The notes: generated by a model not told the origin, from the sequence alone. DNA of 64,000 nt from Flagellimonas algicola (GCF_005937185.1 NZ_VCNI01000006.1:285-64284); one strand, 5' to 3'; positions 1-12,086 are shown, counted from the first letter of the stretch. Numbers and translations are program-made.

Positions 1-841
1 AGTAGTCGAGATTGTCAACACCGTCTGTATTTACAGGATTTATTCCTTCATCTCCACTTCCTTCATAAGCATTGTCCAGCCCATCATAGTCATCGTCTTG
101 CCCAGTTGGTGGAATGTAACCCGCTGTGGTTTGGCCTTCGACATTGTCCGGGATACCATCATCATCTGAATCTATATCCCTAAAGTCTTTGACCCGGTCA
201 TCATCCGAATCAATTGGCTGGAGTCCTAAACAGCCGCATGCGCTAAGTCCATAGGCATCGTCCAAGCCATTACCATCCATATCTTTACCTGAAGGAGGTA
301 TGTATTCTGAGGTTTTTTGTGCCTCTATATTATCTAGGATACCATCATTGTCAGAATCTATATCCTTGTAATCCCAAATATAGTCACCATCCGTATCAAC
401 AGGAATCAATCCACCACAGCTACCAGGAGTTTCTTCATAGGCATCGTCCAATCCATTACCATCTACATCTTCCCCAGACGGGGCAACATACCCTGGTAAA
501 GGTTGTGCCTCAATGTTATCGATAATACCATCATCATCTGAATCCAAATCCAAATAGTCAGGCACTCCATCTCCGTCGGTGTCGGTTGGATTGGTCCAAT
601 ACTTATCGTCTCCGTCCTCATTCTTGTCCTCGACCGTATCAATTATACCATCGTTGTCAGAATCTATATCCTTGTTGTCAGGAACGCCATCTCCATCCGC
701 ATCAGTATAAAAGGGCACACTTTCTCCCCAAACGGACGCATAACCAGAAGTATTGATGCATAAACAAAATGCTAGGAATACCAGAGAAAAAAGGATGTAT
801 GAACCCTTTTTCTTATGATTTAAGAAAGTAATTTTTTCCAT
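1..841 (-). CDS. TSP3-repeat surface protein, N-terminal part (runs off the left edge)
   Basis: The minus strand is open from an ATG at 839-841 to the window edge, about 280 codons, so the C-terminus is missing. The first ~40 residues hold a basic start and a hydrophobic stretch ([14 protein letters not shown]) that looks like a signal peptide. After it come Asp-rich units of the thrombospondin type 3 kind ([22 protein letters not shown]), a calcium-binding fold known from exported proteins. Three longer units of about 60 residues repeat in tandem, each running from DSD-DGI-DN-E through a P-SG-D segment to GLDDAY. In Bacteroidota such proteins are usually cell-surface or type IX-secreted adhesins; that role is inferred from family and context. 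The lost C-terminus would show whether a sorting domain is present. Confidence 0.85.
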   Translation of the reverse strand, partial: MEKITFLNHKKKGSYILFSLVFLAFCLCINTSGYASVWGESVPFYTDADGDGVPDNKDIDSDNDGIIDTVEDKNEDGDDKYWTNPTDTDGDGVPDYLDLDSDDDGIIDNIEAQPLPGYVAPSGEDVDGNGLDDAYEETPGSCGGLIPVDTDGDYIWDYKDIDSDNDGILDNIEAQKTSEYIPPSGKDMDGNGLDDAYGLSACGCLGLQPIDSDDDRVKDFRDIDSDDDGIPDNVEGQTTAGYIPPTGQDDDYDGLDNAYEGSGDEGINPVNTDGVDNLDY

Positions 842-1239
842 AATGACAGTTTTGGTCAACTTATCACCATGGCATTAGTGTTCTCGAACTAGTAAGAAAA
901 TGGGGCTTTTCTTGACTATTTTTGGTCACTGGGTTCTCGCTCCCCAACAACCAACTTTTGTGCGCATAGTTAATGCATTTGATGTGCAAGACCTATTTTT
1001 ATCGACAAAAGGCAAATTCCTCATCATTACCTACCACTTATATTTATACGAACAGATTCTGTGAACGGATTATCAATGGGCAAAAATCGGGAATTTTTAG
1101 TGGGGAAAATTACTCTACTTTTTCTTTTCACAAGGTATTTTTAAACAATTTTTGTCTTCTTTCTTTTAACAATTGCCTATGTGCCTCCAAATGGAATTTA
1201 TAAGCCATAAAACCCCTATTTTTGCCGAAATTTTTGTTG
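842..1239. other. Intergenic region between divergent TSP3 gene and prfC
   Basis: About 400 bases without a convincing gene. It separates the two divergent genes and must hold both promoters. A TAnnTTTG box lies at 1217-1224 for prfC. I saw no clear -33 box, no RNA gene and no strong hairpin. The short open frames here lack codon-usage or family support. Confidence 0.5.
1217..1224 (+). promoter_or_regulatory. Candidate -7 box of prfC
   Basis: TATTTTTG matches the Bacteroidota -7 consensus TAnnTTTG and lies 15 bases before the prfC ATG. No good TTTG -33 box is visible at the usual 19-21 base spacing, so the call rests on one element. Confidence 0.35.
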
Positions 1240-2832
1240 ATGGATTTTGAACAGGAAATTGCGAGACGTAGAACTTTTGGAATTATTTCCCACCCTGATG
1301 CGGGTAAAACAACTTTGACCGAAAAATTACTGCTGTTCGGAGGGGCCATTCAAGAAGCAGGAGCGGTCAAAAACAACAAAATCAAAAAGTCGGCTACCAG
1401 TGACTTTATGGAAATTGAACGTCAACGAGGAATTTCTGTGGCCACATCTGTTCTGGCCTTTATCTACAAGGATAAAAAAATCAATATTCTGGATACCCCA
1501 GGACACAAGGATTTTGCCGAGGACACTTTTCGGACCTTAACGGCTGTCGACAGCGTCATTGTTGTGATTGATGTTGCCAAGGGGGTCGAGGAACAAACGG
1601 AAAAATTGGTGGAAGTATGCCGCATGCGGAACATTCCGATGATTGTTTTTATCAACAAACTGGATCGTGAAGGGAAAGATGCTTTTGATCTTTTGGATGA
1701 AGTGGAACAAAAACTGGGGCTTTCGGTAACACCATTGAGTTTTCCTATTGGAATGGGCTATGACTTTAAGGGAATCTATAATATTTATGAGAAAAACATC
1801 AACCTCTTCAGTGGTAACAGCAAACAGAATATTGAAGAAACCATAGCGTTTACGGATATAGAAAGCCCTGAATTGGAGCAAATTATAGGCGAAAATGCCG
1901 CCGTGGAGCTTCGAGACAATCTAGAACTTGTATCCGGCGTTTATCCCGAGCTTGATTTGAAAGCCTATCTGGAAGGCATCCAACAACCCGTCTTTTTTGG
2001 CTCGGCCCTTAACAACTTTGGAGTGCGGGAGCTATTGGATTGTTTTGTGGACATTGCGCCTTCTCCAAGAGCTAAAATGGCAGAAGAACGTCTTGTGGAA
2101 TCGGATGAAAAGGACTTTTCTGGATTTGTTTTTAAAATCCATGCCAATATGGATCCCAAGCACCGAGACCGATTGGCGTTCATTAAAATAGTGTCCGGTA
2201 CTTTTGAACGCAATAAACCTTACCTTCATGTAAGGCAGGATAAAAAACTCAAATTCTCCAGCCCCAATGCGTTTTTCGCAGAGAAGAAAGAAATTGTTGA
2301 CATCTCCTATCCCGGTGATATTGTGGGTTTGCATGACACCGGAAACTTCAAAATTGGTGATACCCTAACCAATGGAGAGAAATTAAACTACAAGGGCATA
2401 CCGAGTTTTTCACCGGAGCATTTCAGGTATATCAACAATGCTGACCCCATGAAAGCCAAACAGCTGTTCAAGGGGATAGATCAATTAATGGATGAAGGGG
2501 TTGCGCAATTGTTTACGTTGGAAATGAATGGAAGAAAAGTCATTGGTACCGTAGGAGCGCTTCAATATGAGGTAATCCAATACCGCTTGGAACACGAATA
2601 TGGAGCCAAATGTACCTATGAGAATTTCCCGGTACATAAAGCCTGCTGGGTGGAGGCGGAAGATCCAAATAATGAAGAGTTCAAGGAATTTAAACGGGTA
2701 AAACAGAAATTTTTGGCCATAGATAAAAGAGGACAACTTGTTTTTCTTGCCGATTCCGCATTTTCGCTTCAAATGACCCAACAGAAGTATCCATCGGTTA
2801 AGCTACGCTTTACCTCGGAGGTAACGGAATAG
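1240..2832 (+). CDS. prfC: Peptide chain release factor 3 (RF3)
   Basis: RF3 is a ribosome-dependent translational GTPase that ejects RF1/RF2 after peptide release. The 530-residue length is close to the 529 of E. coli PrfC. The G domain shows the P-loop SHPDAGKT at residues 17-24, DTPGH at 85-89 and NKLD at 139-142, and IERQRGISV is the switch region typical of RF3 and EF-G. The frame is open upstream to a TTG at 1222, but the ATG at 1240 gives the family-typical start (MDFEQEIARRRTFGIIS) and is preferred. The gene stands alone on the plus strand, with a TAnnTTTG box 15 bases before the start. Confidence 0.96.
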   Translation: MDFEQEIARRRTFGIISHPDAGKTTLTEKLLLFGGAIQEAGAVKNNKIKKSATSDFMEIERQRGISVATSVLAFIYKDKKINILDTPGHKDFAEDTFRTLTAVDSVIVVIDVAKGVEEQTEKLVEVCRMRNIPMIVFINKLDREGKDAFDLLDEVEQKLGLSVTPLSFPIGMGYDFKGIYNIYEKNINLFSGNSKQNIEETIAFTDIESPELEQIIGENAAVELRDNLELVSGVYPELDLKAYLEGIQQPVFFGSALNNFGVRELLDCFVDIAPSPRAKMAEERLVESDEKDFSGFVFKIHANMDPKHRDRLAFIKIVSGTFERNKPYLHVRQDKKLKFSSPNAFFAEKKEIVDISYPGDIVGLHDTGNFKIGDTLTNGEKLNYKGIPSFSPEHFRYINNADPMKAKQLFKGIDQLMDEGVAQLFTLEMNGRKVIGTVGALQYEVIQYRLEHEYGAKCTYENFPVHKACWVEAEDPNNEEFKEFKRVKQKFLAIDKRGQLVFLADSAFSLQMTQQKYPSVKLRFTSEVTE

Positions 2833-2933
2833 GAACACTCTACGCATACATTACGCATAATCAGGAAGTTGCAAAAAACCAGTTCATAGATTTTTTTGTA
2901 CTTTATTGGCTGTAACCAATAAAAACTTTTCTT

Positions 2934-3365
2934 ATGTCTGATTCAAACAAGCCCCCAGTTTGGTTCTGGGTGGTAAGTATCCTTCTTGTATTATGGAACC
3001 TTTCCGGTGTTTATAGTTATTTAAGTACCAAGTTTAACCAGGTTGAAATGTTGGAATCCATGACCCAGGCACAACGGGAATTATTTGAAGCCTTTCCTGC
3101 GTGGGCAACCGCAGCATTTGCTATTGCCGTATTTGGTGGTACAGTTGCAGCTATAGGGCTTTTATTAAGAAAAAAATGGGCGAAACCCTTATTCGTTGTA
3201 TCCTTGGTAGCTGCAGTGGCCCAATTCATTAATTGGTTGTTTATTCAAAATGCCCCAGAGGCTTTTGGTTCTGAGGCCTATACCATGCCAGTTATTGTAG
3301 TGGTCATTGGAATTTTGCAGATTTGGTTTTCCAAAAAAGGTATACAAAAAGGATGGCTTAGTTAA
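2934..3365 (+). CDS. Small four-helix membrane protein, function unknown
   Basis: The 143-residue protein has four hydrophobic segments, roughly at residues 8-28, 55-77, 84-105 and 119-135, with a short basic patch (LRKKWAK) between the second and third. Related proteins occur widely in flavobacteria and are sometimes labelled sugar transporter, without support that I can see here. It is probably an inner-membrane protein. It is monocistronic: prfC ends about 100 bases upstream, and a bidirectional terminator follows directly. No catalytic motif is visible. Confidence 0.75.
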   Translation: MSDSNKPPVWFWVVSILLVLWNLSGVYSYLSTKFNQVEMLESMTQAQRELFEAFPAWATAAFAIAVFGGTVAAIGLLLRKKWAKPLFVVSLVAAVAQFINWLFIQNAPEAFGSEAYTMPVIVVVIGILQIWFSKKGIQKGWLS

Positions 3366-3383
3366 GCAATTCAATTTGAAATA

Positions 3384-3417
3384 CAAAAAAACCTGACTTT
3401 TTGGTCAGGTTTTTTTA
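3384..3417. terminator. Bidirectional rho-independent terminator
   Basis: A run of A, the stem CCTGAC / GTCAGG (3392-3397 with 3404-3409), then a run of T. It sits between two convergent genes and has a T-tract on both strands, so it can end both. It overlaps the stop codon of the minus-strand DUF3467 gene. Confidence 0.85.
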
Positions 3418-3726
3418 TGCTTCTCCAGTTGGCCCAAAGTTGAGCGGAATAGGTGGTTGCTCATAATCTTTGATTGTTCCATGGGCTTTTTCAAATCTTG
3501 AAACATTGTCATTCAATGCCTTAAGAAACTTTTTGGCATGTTGCGGAGTAAGTACAATTCTACTCTTCACTTTTGCCTTTGGAGCACCAGGCATCATGCT
3601 AATGAAATCCACCACAAATTCGGATACGGAATGATTTATAATGGCCAGATTGGAATAAATTCCTTCTGCCGTTTTCTCATCCAGTTCTATATTGATTTGC
3701 TTTTGTGTTTTATCGTTTTCAGCCAT
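3415..3726 (-). CDS. DUF3467 family protein
   Basis: A 103-residue soluble protein. The central region (residues 12-85: INIELDEKTAEGIYSNLAII, then FVVDFISMMPG and SRIVLTPQHAKKFLKAL) matches my knowledge of DUF3467, a small conserved bacterial family of unknown function. Translation most likely starts at the ATG at 3726 (MAENDKTQ); the frame extends two codons further to a TTG. It lies downstream of rpoC on the same strand, a neighbourhood I recall from other Bacteroidota. A palindrome pair and the rpoC terminator separate it from rpoC, so it probably has its own promoter. Confidence 0.8.
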   Translation of the reverse strand: MAENDKTQKQINIELDEKTAEGIYSNLAIINHSVSEFVVDFISMMPGAPKAKVKSRIVLTPQHAKKFLKALNDNVSRFEKAHGTIKDYEQPPIPLNFGPTGEA

Positions 3727-3767
3727 TTTCAATATTGATTTAAATAATCTTGAATTTTAAAATGAAC

Positions 3768-3848
3768 GTCATTCTGAGCTTGTTTCAGAATCCCAATTCC
3801 TTGGCGTCCAATTTTAGTTGTGAGACCCTGAAATACATTCCGGGTGAC
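3768..3848. repeat. Facing pair of REP-like palindromes (DUF3467-rpoC gap)
   Basis: The left copy, GTCATTCTGA...TTTCAGAATC (3768-3792), folds on ATTCTGA/TCAGAAT. The right copy (3822-3848) is inverted; on the minus strand it reads GTCACCCGGA...TTTCAGGGTCTC. They are 29 bases apart, a REPIN-like arrangement. Both have the ACTTGTTT-type loop (right copy slightly decayed) seen again in trpF and around the second GIY-YIG gene. Confidence 0.8.
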
Positions 3849-3859
3849 GTCGAGATATT

Positions 3860-3892
3860 AAAAAAAGAAAACCCTGGCAATTGCCAGGGTTT
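3860..3892 (-). terminator. Terminator of the rpoBC operon
   Basis: A perfect 18-base palindrome CCCTGGCAATTGCCAGGG (3872-3889), followed on the minus strand by TTTTCTTTTTTT. It begins five bases past the rpoC stop codon and marks the end of the long ribosomal-protein/RNA polymerase block. Confidence 0.9.
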
Positions 3893-3897
3893 GTTTA

Positions 3898-6800
3898 TTA
3901 GAATTTGAATTCCTCCTTTCGGGCCATGATTTCATCGTACTCTTCTTTGGAGCCTACAATGATACTATCATAATCCCTCATACCGGTACCGGCTGGAATC
4001 TTATGTCCTACAATTACATTTTCCTTCAAACCTTCCAAGGTATCAACTTTACCGCTTACTGCAGCTTCGTTCAATACTTTGGTTGTTTCCTGGAACGATG
4101 CGGCAGAGATGAAGGACTTGGTCTGCAATGACGCTCTTGTAATACCCTGTAAGATAGGAGTTGCAGTAGCAGCTACAGCATCCCTAGCACTTACCAAGGT
4201 TTTATCGGCTCTTCTCAATACAGAGTTTTCATCCCTTAAGGCACGTGCAGAAATGATCTGTCCGGCTTTTAAGTTTTCTGACTCTCCTGCATCTTCAACC
4301 ACTTTTTGTCCAAAGATTTCATCGTTTTCCCTGATGAAGTCGTCTTTGTGCACCAATTGGTTCTCCAAGAAAGTGGTATCTCCAGAATCTTCAATACGTA
4401 CTTTACGCATCATCTGACGAACAACCACTTCAAAGTGCTTATCATTAATCTTCACCCCTTGCAGACGGTATACTTCTTGAACTTCGTTCACCAAATATTG
4501 CTGTACCGCAGATGGGCCTTTGATGGCCAATATGTCTTCTGGAGTAATAGATCCATCAGACAATGGCATTCCAGCACGAACATAATCGTTCTCCTGAACC
4601 AAGATTTGATTGGATAGTTTTACCAAGTATTTCTTGATTTCACCTGTTTTGGATTCAATAATAATCTCACGGTTACCACGCTTGATCTTACCGAAAGAAA
4701 CCACACCATCAATTTCAGAAACAACAGCTGGGTTGGAAGGGTTTCGCGCTTCGAAAAGCTCCGTCACCCTTGGAAGACCACCCGTAATATCCCCTGCTTT
4801 AGCAGATTTACGTGGAATCTTCACCAAAATCTTACCTTCTTTGATCTTCTCACCGTCATCTACCATAATATGGGAACCAACAGGTAAGTTGTAAGAACGT
4901 AAGGTCTCGCCCTTACCGTCTTTGATCAACAAGGTTGGAATCAACTTCTTGTTTCTTGATTCAGAAATTACCTTTTCCTGGAAACCGGTTTGTTCATCAA
5001 TTTCCACTTGATAGGTAACTCCTTGCTCTATGTTTTCGTAGGCTATTTGCCCAGTAAATTCAGAAACAATTACACCATTATAGGGATCCCATTGACAAAT
5101 AACGGTTCCTGGCTTGATCTTGGCTCCGTTCTTCACAAACAATTGAGATCCATATGGAATATTATTGGTACTCAAAGTGATACCAGTATTGGCATCCACC
5201 ACTTTAATTTCAGAAGTTCTGGAAATTACAATGTTGGCTTTTTCGCCTTCACTGTTTTGCCCAACAACGGTTCTCAAATCCTCAATTTCAGCAATACCTT
5301 CAAACTTAGCTTCCAATTTGTTATCCTCGGAAATGTTACCAGCAATACCACCCACGTGGAACGTACGTAGTGTAAGCTGTGTACCAGGTTCACCAATAGA
5401 CTGTGCAGCTACAACACCAACGGCTTCACCACGCTGAACCATTTTATTGGTCGCAAGGTTTCTACCATAACACTTGGCACAAATTCCTTTGGGTGCTTCA
5501 CAAGTCAACGCAGAACGTACTTCAATTTTCTCAATTGGAGCAGCATTGACCTTTTTCACATCGGCTTCGGAAATTTCTTGTCCAGCAGCCAAAATCAACT
5601 CCTCGGTTAATGGGTTGTATACATCGTGAAGGGAAACCCTACCTAGGATTCTTTCACCCAAGGTCTCCACTACTTCTTCGTTCTTTTTCAAGGCTTCAAC
5701 CTCAATTCCTCGAAGTGTACCACAATCCTCAATGTTGATGATCACATCTTGGGATACATCTACCAAACGACGTGTCAAGTAACCCGCATCCGCAGTTTTC
5801 AAAGCGGTATCTGCAAGACCTTTACGCGCACCGTGGGTAGAAATAAAGTATTCCAAAATGGACAGTCCTTCCTTAAAGTTGGAAAGGATCGGGTTTTCAA
5901 TAATCTCCCCACCACCAGCGGTAGATTTTTTAGGCTTAGCCATCAAACCACGCATACCTGTCAACTGACGAATCTGCTCCTTGGATCCCCTCGCACCTGA
6001 ATCCAACATCATATACACCGAGTTGAATCCTTGTTGATCTTCACGAATTCGCTTCATGGCCAACTCCGTCAACATGGCATTGGTAGAGGTCCACACATCA
6101 ATCACCTGATTGTAACGTTCGTTGTTGGTGATAAGACCCATGTTATAGTTCATCATAATTCCATCAACCTGCTCGTTGGCATCGTTGATCATATCATGCT
6201 TCTCAGGCGGAATGATAATATCACCCAAACTGAAGGACAAACCTCCCTTAAAGGCGAAATCATATCCCATTGACTTGATTTTGTCCAAAAACTCTGCCGT
6301 AGCCGGAACGTCAGTTACCGCAAGAATGTCTCCAATGATATTTCTAAGGGACTTCTTGTTCAATACGGTATTGATATATCCTGCTTGTTCAGGCACAACG
6401 CTGTTGAACAAAACACGTCCAACTGTGGTTGGAATAATTTGGTTCACCAACTCACCTTCTTCATTAAAATCCTTGGCCCTAACCTTGATTCCAGCATTCA
6501 AATCCACCTTTCCTTCATTGAAGGCAATCTCTACTTCCTCAGCAGAGTAGAAAGTCAAGCCTTCTCCCTTAATTGGTACTTCTTTGGTGGATTTACGTTC
6601 CTTGGTCATGTAGTACAGACCCAATACCATATCCTGCGAAGGAACGGTAATTGGAGAACCGTTTGCTGGGTTCAAAATGTTTTGGGAGGCCAACATTAAC
6701 AGTTGTGCTTCCAAAATGGCCTCTGGGCCCAAGGGTAAGTGAACTGCCATTTGATCCCCATCAAAATCCGCGTTAAATGCGGTACATGCCAATGGGTGTA

Positions 6801-8196
6801 AACGGATTGCCTTACCTTCAATCAACTTGGGCTGGAACGCTTGAATCCCCAATCTGTGCAATGTGGGGGCCCGGTTCAAAAGTACCGGATGTCCTTTAAG
6901 GACATTTTCAAGGATATCCCAAACCACAGGCTCCTTTTTATCAATAATCTTCTTGGCCGATTTTACCGTTTTTACAATCCCTCTTTCAATCAGTTTTCTG
7001 ATGACGAAAGGTTTGTACAACTCAGCAGCCATATCTTTAGGAAGACCACATTCGTACAATTTCATTTCCGGTCCAACCACGATTACGGAACGGGCAGAGT
7101 AATCCACACGTTTACCCAAAAGGTTCTGACGGAAACGACCTTGCTTACCTTTCAAGGAATCTGAAAGGGATTTTAATGGTCTGTTTGATTCTGTTTTTAC
7201 TGCAGAAGCTTTTCTTGTGTTATCAAACAAGGAATCCACAGCTTCTTGAAGCATACGCTTCTCGTTTCTCAAGATCACTTCAGGGGCCTTGATCTCCATC
7301 AATCGCTTTAAACGATTGTTACGGATAATTACCCTACGATAGAGATCGTTCAAATCTGAAGTAGCGAAACGACCACCATCCAATGGTACCAACGGACGCA
7401 ATTCTGGTGGAATTACGGGAACCACCTTCATGATCATCCATTCTGGGTTGTTCTCCCTGTTGTTTTGGGATTCACGCAATGCTTCCACAACTTGAAGTCT
7501 CTTAAGCGCTTCTGTCTTACGTTGCTTGGAGGTTTCCGTGTTTGCCTTGTGTCTCAATTGATAAGAAAGCTCTTCCAAATCGATTCTGGACAACAAATCA
7601 ATCAAACATTCAGCACCCATTTTAGCCACGAACTTGTTAGGGTCCGTATCTTCCAAATATTGGTTTTCTGCTGGAATGGATTCCAAAATGTTCAAGTATT
7701 CCTCCTCGGTCAAGAAATCCATTTTATTGATTTCCTCACCTTCTGGACCTTTGGCCACACCTGGTTGAATCACCACATATCTTTCGTAATAGATGATCAT
7801 GTCCAATTTCTTGGACGGTAATCCCAATAGGTATCCAATTTTATTTGGAAGGGAACGGAAATACCAGATATGTGCTACAGGAACCACCAGGTTGATGTGC
7901 CCCACACGATCTCTACGTACTTTTTTCTCCGTTACTTCCACACCACAACGGTCACAAACGATTCCGCGATAACGGATACGCTTGTATTTACCGCAGGCAC
8001 ATTCGTAATCCTTTACCGGGCCGAATATACGCTCACAGAACAGTCCATCCCTCTCAGGCTTGTGGGTTCTGTAGTTAATGGTTTCAGGCTTTAAAACTTC
8101 GCCACGGGACTCTGCCAAAATGGACTCTGGAGAGGCCAACCCGATTGAAATTTTATCAAACCTTTTTGGTGCGTTATTATCTTTTATTCTAGCCAT
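3898..8196 (-). CDS. rpoC: DNA-directed RNA polymerase beta' subunit
   Basis: The 1432-residue catalytic subunit of RNA polymerase. The N-terminal zinc-binding cysteines are at 66, 68, 81 and 84 (CACGKY...CDRCG). The active-site Mg-binding motif NADFDGDQM is at about 475-483. A second cysteine cluster ([13 protein letters not shown]) is in the C-terminal half. Length and the ATG start ([15 protein letters not shown]) agree with flavobacterial RpoC. It follows rpoB by 42 bases in the same operon and ends at a strong terminator. Confidence 0.99.
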   Translation of the reverse strand: MARIKDNNAPKRFDKISIGLASPESILAESRGEVLKPETINYRTHKPERDGLFCERIFGPVKDYECACGKYKRIRYRGIVCDRCGVEVTEKKVRRDRVGHINLVVPVAHIWYFRSLPNKIGYLLGLPSKKLDMIIYYERYVVIQPGVAKGPEGEEINKMDFLTEEEYLNILESIPAENQYLEDTDPNKFVAKMGAECLIDLLSRIDLEELSYQLRHKANTETSKQRKTEALKRLQVVEALRESQNNRENNPEWMIMKVVPVIPPELRPLVPLDGGRFATSDLNDLYRRVIIRNNRLKRLMEIKAPEVILRNEKRMLQEAVDSLFDNTRKASAVKTESNRPLKSLSDSLKGKQGRFRQNLLGKRVDYSARSVIVVGPEMKLYECGLPKDMAAELYKPFVIRKLIERGIVKTVKSAKKIIDKKEPVVWDILENVLKGHPVLLNRAPTLHRLGIQAFQPKLIEGKAIRLHPLACTAFNADFDGDQMAVHLPLGPEAILEAQLLMLASQNILNPANGSPITVPSQDMVLGLYYMTKERKSTKEVPIKGEGLTFYSAEEVEIAFNEGKVDLNAGIKVRAKDFNEEGELVNQIIPTTVGRVLFNSVVPEQAGYINTVLNKKSLRNIIGDILAVTDVPATAEFLDKIKSMGYDFAFKGGLSFSLGDIIIPPEKHDMINDANEQVDGIMMNYNMGLITNNERYNQVIDVWTSTNAMLTELAMKRIREDQQGFNSVYMMLDSGARGSKEQIRQLTGMRGLMAKPKKSTAGGGEIIENPILSNFKEGLSILEYFISTHGARKGLADTALKTADAGYLTRRLVDVSQDVIINIEDCGTLRGIEVEALKKNEEVVETLGERILGRVSLHDVYNPLTEELILAAGQEISEADVKKVNAAPIEKIEVRSALTCEAPKGICAKCYGRNLATNKMVQRGEAVGVVAAQSIGEPGTQLTLRTFHVGGIAGNISEDNKLEAKFEGIAEIEDLRTVVGQNSEGEKANIVISRTSEIKVVDANTGITLSTNNIPYGSQLFVKNGAKIKPGTVICQWDPYNGVIVSEFTGQIAYENIEQGVTYQVEIDEQTGFQEKVISESRNKKLIPTLLIKDGKGETLRSYNLPVGSHIMVDDGEKIKEGKILVKIPRKSAKAGDITGGLPRVTELFEARNPSNPAVVSEIDGVVSFGKIKRGNREIIIESKTGEIKKYLVKLSNQILVQENDYVRAGMPLSDGSITPEDILAIKGPSAVQQYLVNEVQEVYRLQGVKINDKHFEVVVRQMMRKVRIEDSGDTTFLENQLVHKDDFIRENDEIFGQKVVEDAGESENLKAGQIISARALRDENSVLRRADKTLVSARDAVAATATPILQGITRASLQTKSFISAASFQETTKVLNEAAVSGKVDTLEGLKENVIVGHKIPAGTGMRDYDSIIVGSKEEYDEIMARKEEFKF

Positions 8197-8238
8197 AATA
8201 CTATGGAGATGATATGATTAAAAATGCTTTATTATTTA

Positions 8239-11200
8239 CTACTCTTCCAATCGGATGTCCAGACCTAATCCCTTAAGTTCGTGCATCAATACGTTGAAAG
8301 ATTCTGGCAATCCAGGTTCTGGCATGGTCTCACCTTTTACAATGGACTCATAGGTCTTGGCCCTACCGATAACGTCATCCGACTTCACGGTTAAGATTTC
8401 ACGTAGGGTTGATGAAGCTCCATAGGCCTCAAGTGCCCATACCTCCATCTCACCAAAACGCTGACCACCAAACTGTGCCTTACCACCCAACGGTTGCTGT
8501 GTGATCAAGGAGTATGGTCCAATAGATCTAGCGTGCATCTTGTCATCTACCATGTGTCCTAATTTCAACATGTAGATAACTCCCACGGTTGCCGCTTGGT
8601 CAAAACGCTTCCCTGTTCCACCATCATATAGGTGGGTGTGTCCAAATCTTGGCACTCCAGCTTCATCTGTAAGTGCATTGATCTGTTCCAAGGTAGCTCC
8701 ATCAAAAATTGGAGTTCCGTATTTTCTGCCCAACTTAAGACCTGCCCAACCTAAAACAGTTTCGTAAATCTGTCCAATGTTCATACGGGAAGGTACCCCA
8801 AGTGGGTTCAAAACGATATCCACTGGTGTTCCATCTTCCAAGAATGGCATGTCCTCTTGACGTACAATACGGGCAACAATACCTTTGTTACCGTGACGTC
8901 CCGCCATTTTATCACCTACCTTAAGCTTACGCTTTTTGGCGATGTACACCTTGGCCAATTTCATGATTCCAGCAGGAAGCTCATCCCCAACAGAAATAGT
9001 AAACTTATCTCTACGTAGGTTACCTTGAATGTCGTTCAACTTGATCTTGTAGTTGTGCAACAAATCGGCCACCAAAGCATTGGTTTTATCGTCCGTTGTC
9101 CAGCTACCACCAACCAAGTGAGCGAAGTCATCCACAGCGTTCAACATCTTAATGGTATATTTCTTTCCTTTAGGAAGTACTTCCTCACCCAAATCATTGA
9201 TTACCCCTTGTGAAGTTTTACCGTTGATCAAGCCAAACAATTTCTCAATCAACACATCTTTCAACTGCTGGAATTTCACCTCGTAGTCCATTTCCAGTCT
9301 GGTGATGGCCTCTTTATCTTCAGAACGTTTTCTCTTGTCCTTGATAGAACGCGAGAACAATTTCTTATCAATAACCACACCTCTCAAGGAAGGAGAAGCT
9401 TTCAAGGAAGCATCTTTTACATCACCTGCCTTGTCACCAAAGATGGCACGTAGCAATTTTTCTTCCGGAGTTGGATCGGATTCTCCCTTTGGAGTAATCT
9501 TACCAATAAGGATATCACCAGGTTTTACTTCGGCACCGATACGGATCATACCGTATTCGTCCAAGTCTTTAGTTGCCTCTTCGGAAACGTTTGGAATATC
9601 GTTGGTCAATTCCTCCGCACCCAATTTGGTATCCCTAACTTCAAGGGCGTACTCATCAATATGGATGGAAGTAAAGATATCTTCCCGTACCACTTTTTCA
9701 GAGATTACGATTGCATCCTCAAAGTTGTATCCTTTCCAAGGCATAAAGGCCACTTTCATGTTTCTACCCAAGGCCAATTCACCTTTTTCAGTAGCGTATC
9801 CTTCACAAAGTACCTGACCATTCTTTACTTTATCACCTTTTCTAACAATAGGCTTCAGGTTAATACTGGTACCTTGGTTGGTTTTTCTGAACTTTACCAA
9901 ATTGTAGGTCTTGGAGTCTTCTTCAAAACTTACCAAGCGCTCTTCTTCGTTCCTACTGTATTTGATGGTGATTTTCTGTGCATCCACATATTCCACTACC
10001 CCGTCTCCTTCGGCATTGATCAATACTCTGGAATCTGTAGCTACTTGTTTTTCCAAACCTGTACCCACAATTGGAGACTGTGGTCTTAACAATGGAACTG
10101 CCTGACGCATCATGTTGGATCCCATCAAGGCACGGTTTGCATCATCATGCTCCAAGAAAGGAATCAAAGAAGCGGAAATGGAAGCAATTTGGTTAGGGGC
10201 AACATCCGTGTAGTTCACTTCTGATGGATCTACAACTGGGAAATCACCTTCTTCCCTTGCAATTACCTTATCATCTTCAATTTTCCCTTTGGCATCCATA
10301 GGAATGTTAGCCTGGGAAATCTTCATTCCTTCTTCTTCCTCTGCACTTAGATATCTAAATTCCTTAGTATCCACTACTCCATTTTCCACCTTACGGTATG
10401 GGGTTTCCAAGAAGCCCATTGGGTTTACCTTGGCAAATACGGATAGGGAAGAAATCAATCCAATGTTCGGTCCTTCAGGTGTTTCAATTGGACATAATCT
10501 TCCGTAGTGCGTATAGTGAACGTCACGAACCTCAAAACCAGCTCTTTCACGGGAAAGACCTCCTGGCCCAAGTGCGGACAATCTTCTTTTATGTGTAATC
10601 TCTGCCAACGGGTTGGTCTGATCCATGAACTGGGACAACTGGTTGGTACCGAAGAAAGAGTTGATTACAGAAGATAATGTCTTCGCGTTGATCAAGTCAA
10701 TCGGAGTAAATACTTCGTTGTCACGAACGTTCATACGCTCACGGATGGTACGTGCCATACGTGCCAAACCTACACCAAACTGTTGGGACAATTGCTCCCC
10801 TACCGTTCTAACACGACGATTGGACAAGTGATCGATATCATCAATCTCCGCTTTGGAATTGATCAACTCAATCAAGTACTTGATGATAGTAATGATATCT
10901 TCCTTGGTCAAAACTTGTTTGTCCATTCCAATATCAAGACCCAATTTCTTGTTCATTCTGTAACGACCAACTTCACCTAAATTGTAACGTTGATCAGAGA
11001 AGAACAATTTATCGATAATACCACGAGCTGTTTCCTCATCTGGCGGCTCGGCATTACGCAATTGTCTATAGATATGCTCTACCGCTTCTTTTTCAGAGTT
11101 GGTAGGGTCTTTTTGCAAGGTGTTGTGGATAATGGCATAATCAGATTGCGCATTATTCTCTTTGTGAAGTAGAATGGTCTTCACATCGGCGTCGATAATT

Positions 11201-12048
11201 TCATCCACATGTTCTTTTTCCAGAACGGTATCACGATCTAGGATGATCTCATTTCTTTCGATGGAAACTACCTCACCGGTATCTTCATCCACAAAATCCT
11301 CGTGCCAAGTGTTCAATACCCTTGCAGCCAATTTGCGGCCCAAAACTTTTTTCAATCCGGCTTTGGAAACCTTTACTTCTTCAGAAAGGTCAAAAATTTC
11401 CAAGATGTCCTTATCCCTCTCAAATCCGATAGCACGGAAAAGTGTGGTTACGGGTAATTTTTTCTTTCTATCAATATATGCGTACATAACGCCATTGATA
11501 TCGGTTGCAAATTCAATCCAAGAACCTTTAAAAGGAATTACCCTGGCGGAATACAACTTGGTACCGTTGGCATGGAACGATTGCCCAAAGAATACACCAG
11601 GTGAACGGTGTAACTGGGAAACAACCACACGCTCTGCTCCGTTGATCACAAAGGTTCCGCTAGGGGTCATGTAAGGGATGGTTCCCAAATACACGTCCTG
11701 AACGATGGTTTCAAAATCTTCGTGCTCTGGATCGGTACAGTATAATTTTAGTCGCGCTTTTAATGGAACGCTATAGGTAAGCCCACGCTCAATACATTCT
11801 TGGATGGAATATCTGGGTGGGTCTATGAAATAGTCTAGAAATTCGAGTACAAACTGGTTTCTAGTGTCAGTAATTGGAAAATTTTCCATGAAGGTGTTGT
11901 AGAGACCTTCATTTCCTCTTTCGTCAGATTTGGTTTCAAGTTGAAAAAAGTCTTGAAAGGATTTAATCTGAATGTCCAAGAAATCCGGGTATTCCGGTAT
12001 GTTCTTAGCGGATGCGAAATTTACTCTTTCAGTATTGTTTGTGAACAT
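8239..12048 (-). CDS. rpoB: DNA-directed RNA polymerase beta subunit
   Basis: A 1269-residue RNA polymerase subunit that forms, with RpoC, the catalytic core. Recognisable segments are the rifampicin-region sequence [19 protein letters not shown] with [13 protein letters not shown] after it, GRHGNKGIV, and the C-terminal [19 protein letters not shown]. The frame can be extended one codon to a TTG at 12051; the ATG at 12048 ([14 protein letters not shown]) is the sensible start. The rifampicin cluster reads DQTNPL then [12 protein letters not shown], a susceptible-type sequence by inspection. It is preceded by a 129-base leader with a small hairpin after rplL. Confidence 0.99.
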   Translation of the reverse strand: MFTNNTERVNFASAKNIPEYPDFLDIQIKSFQDFFQLETKSDERGNEGLYNTFMENFPITDTRNQFVLEFLDYFIDPPRYSIQECIERGLTYSVPLKARLKLYCTDPEHEDFETIVQDVYLGTIPYMTPSGTFVINGAERVVVSQLHRSPGVFFGQSFHANGTKLYSARVIPFKGSWIEFATDINGVMYAYIDRKKKLPVTTLFRAIGFERDKDILEIFDLSEEVKVSKAGLKKVLGRKLAARVLNTWHEDFVDEDTGEVVSIERNEIILDRDTVLEKEHVDEIIDADVKTILLHKENNAQSDYAIIHNTLQKDPTNSEKEAVEHIYRQLRNAEPPDEETARGIIDKLFFSDQRYNLGEVGRYRMNKKLGLDIGMDKQVLTKEDIITIIKYLIELINSKAEIDDIDHLSNRRVRTVGEQLSQQFGVGLARMARTIRERMNVRDNEVFTPIDLINAKTLSSVINSFFGTNQLSQFMDQTNPLAEITHKRRLSALGPGGLSRERAGFEVRDVHYTHYGRLCPIETPEGPNIGLISSLSVFAKVNPMGFLETPYRKVENGVVDTKEFRYLSAEEEEGMKISQANIPMDAKGKIEDDKVIAREEGDFPVVDPSEVNYTDVAPNQIASISASLIPFLEHDDANRALMGSNMMRQAVPLLRPQSPIVGTGLEKQVATDSRVLINAEGDGVVEYVDAQKITIKYSRNEEERLVSFEEDSKTYNLVKFRKTNQGTSINLKPIVRKGDKVKNGQVLCEGYATEKGELALGRNMKVAFMPWKGYNFEDAIVISEKVVREDIFTSIHIDEYALEVRDTKLGAEELTNDIPNVSEEATKDLDEYGMIRIGAEVKPGDILIGKITPKGESDPTPEEKLLRAIFGDKAGDVKDASLKASPSLRGVVIDKKLFSRSIKDKRKRSEDKEAITRLEMDYEVKFQQLKDVLIEKLFGLINGKTSQGVINDLGEEVLPKGKKYTIKMLNAVDDFAHLVGGSWTTDDKTNALVADLLHNYKIKLNDIQGNLRRDKFTISVGDELPAGIMKLAKVYIAKKRKLKVGDKMAGRHGNKGIVARIVRQEDMPFLEDGTPVDIVLNPLGVPSRMNIGQIYETVLGWAGLKLGRKYGTPIFDGATLEQINALTDEAGVPRFGHTHLYDGGTGKRFDQAATVGVIYMLKLGHMVDDKMHARSIGPYSLITQQPLGGKAQFGGQRFGEMEVWALEAYGASSTLREILTVKSDDVIGRAKTYESIVKGETMPEPGLPESFNVLMHELKGLGLDIRLEE

Positions 12049-12086
12049 CAATGGACAAGTTTTGATCGTGAATACTATGCGGGTTG

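Noticed and set aside
973-1203. 76-codon plus-strand frame before prfC
   Set aside because: No family resemblance, biased to Phe/Asn/Ser as random AT-rich sequence is, and it lies in the promoter region of two divergent genes.
9302-9817. 171-codon frame antisense to rpoB
   Set aside because: It is the complement of a highly conserved part of RpoB; Ser/Leu-rich composition is that of a shadow frame. Similar long shadows lie opposite the symporter (21053-21742, 22040-22588) and the M14 peptidase (49761-50390).
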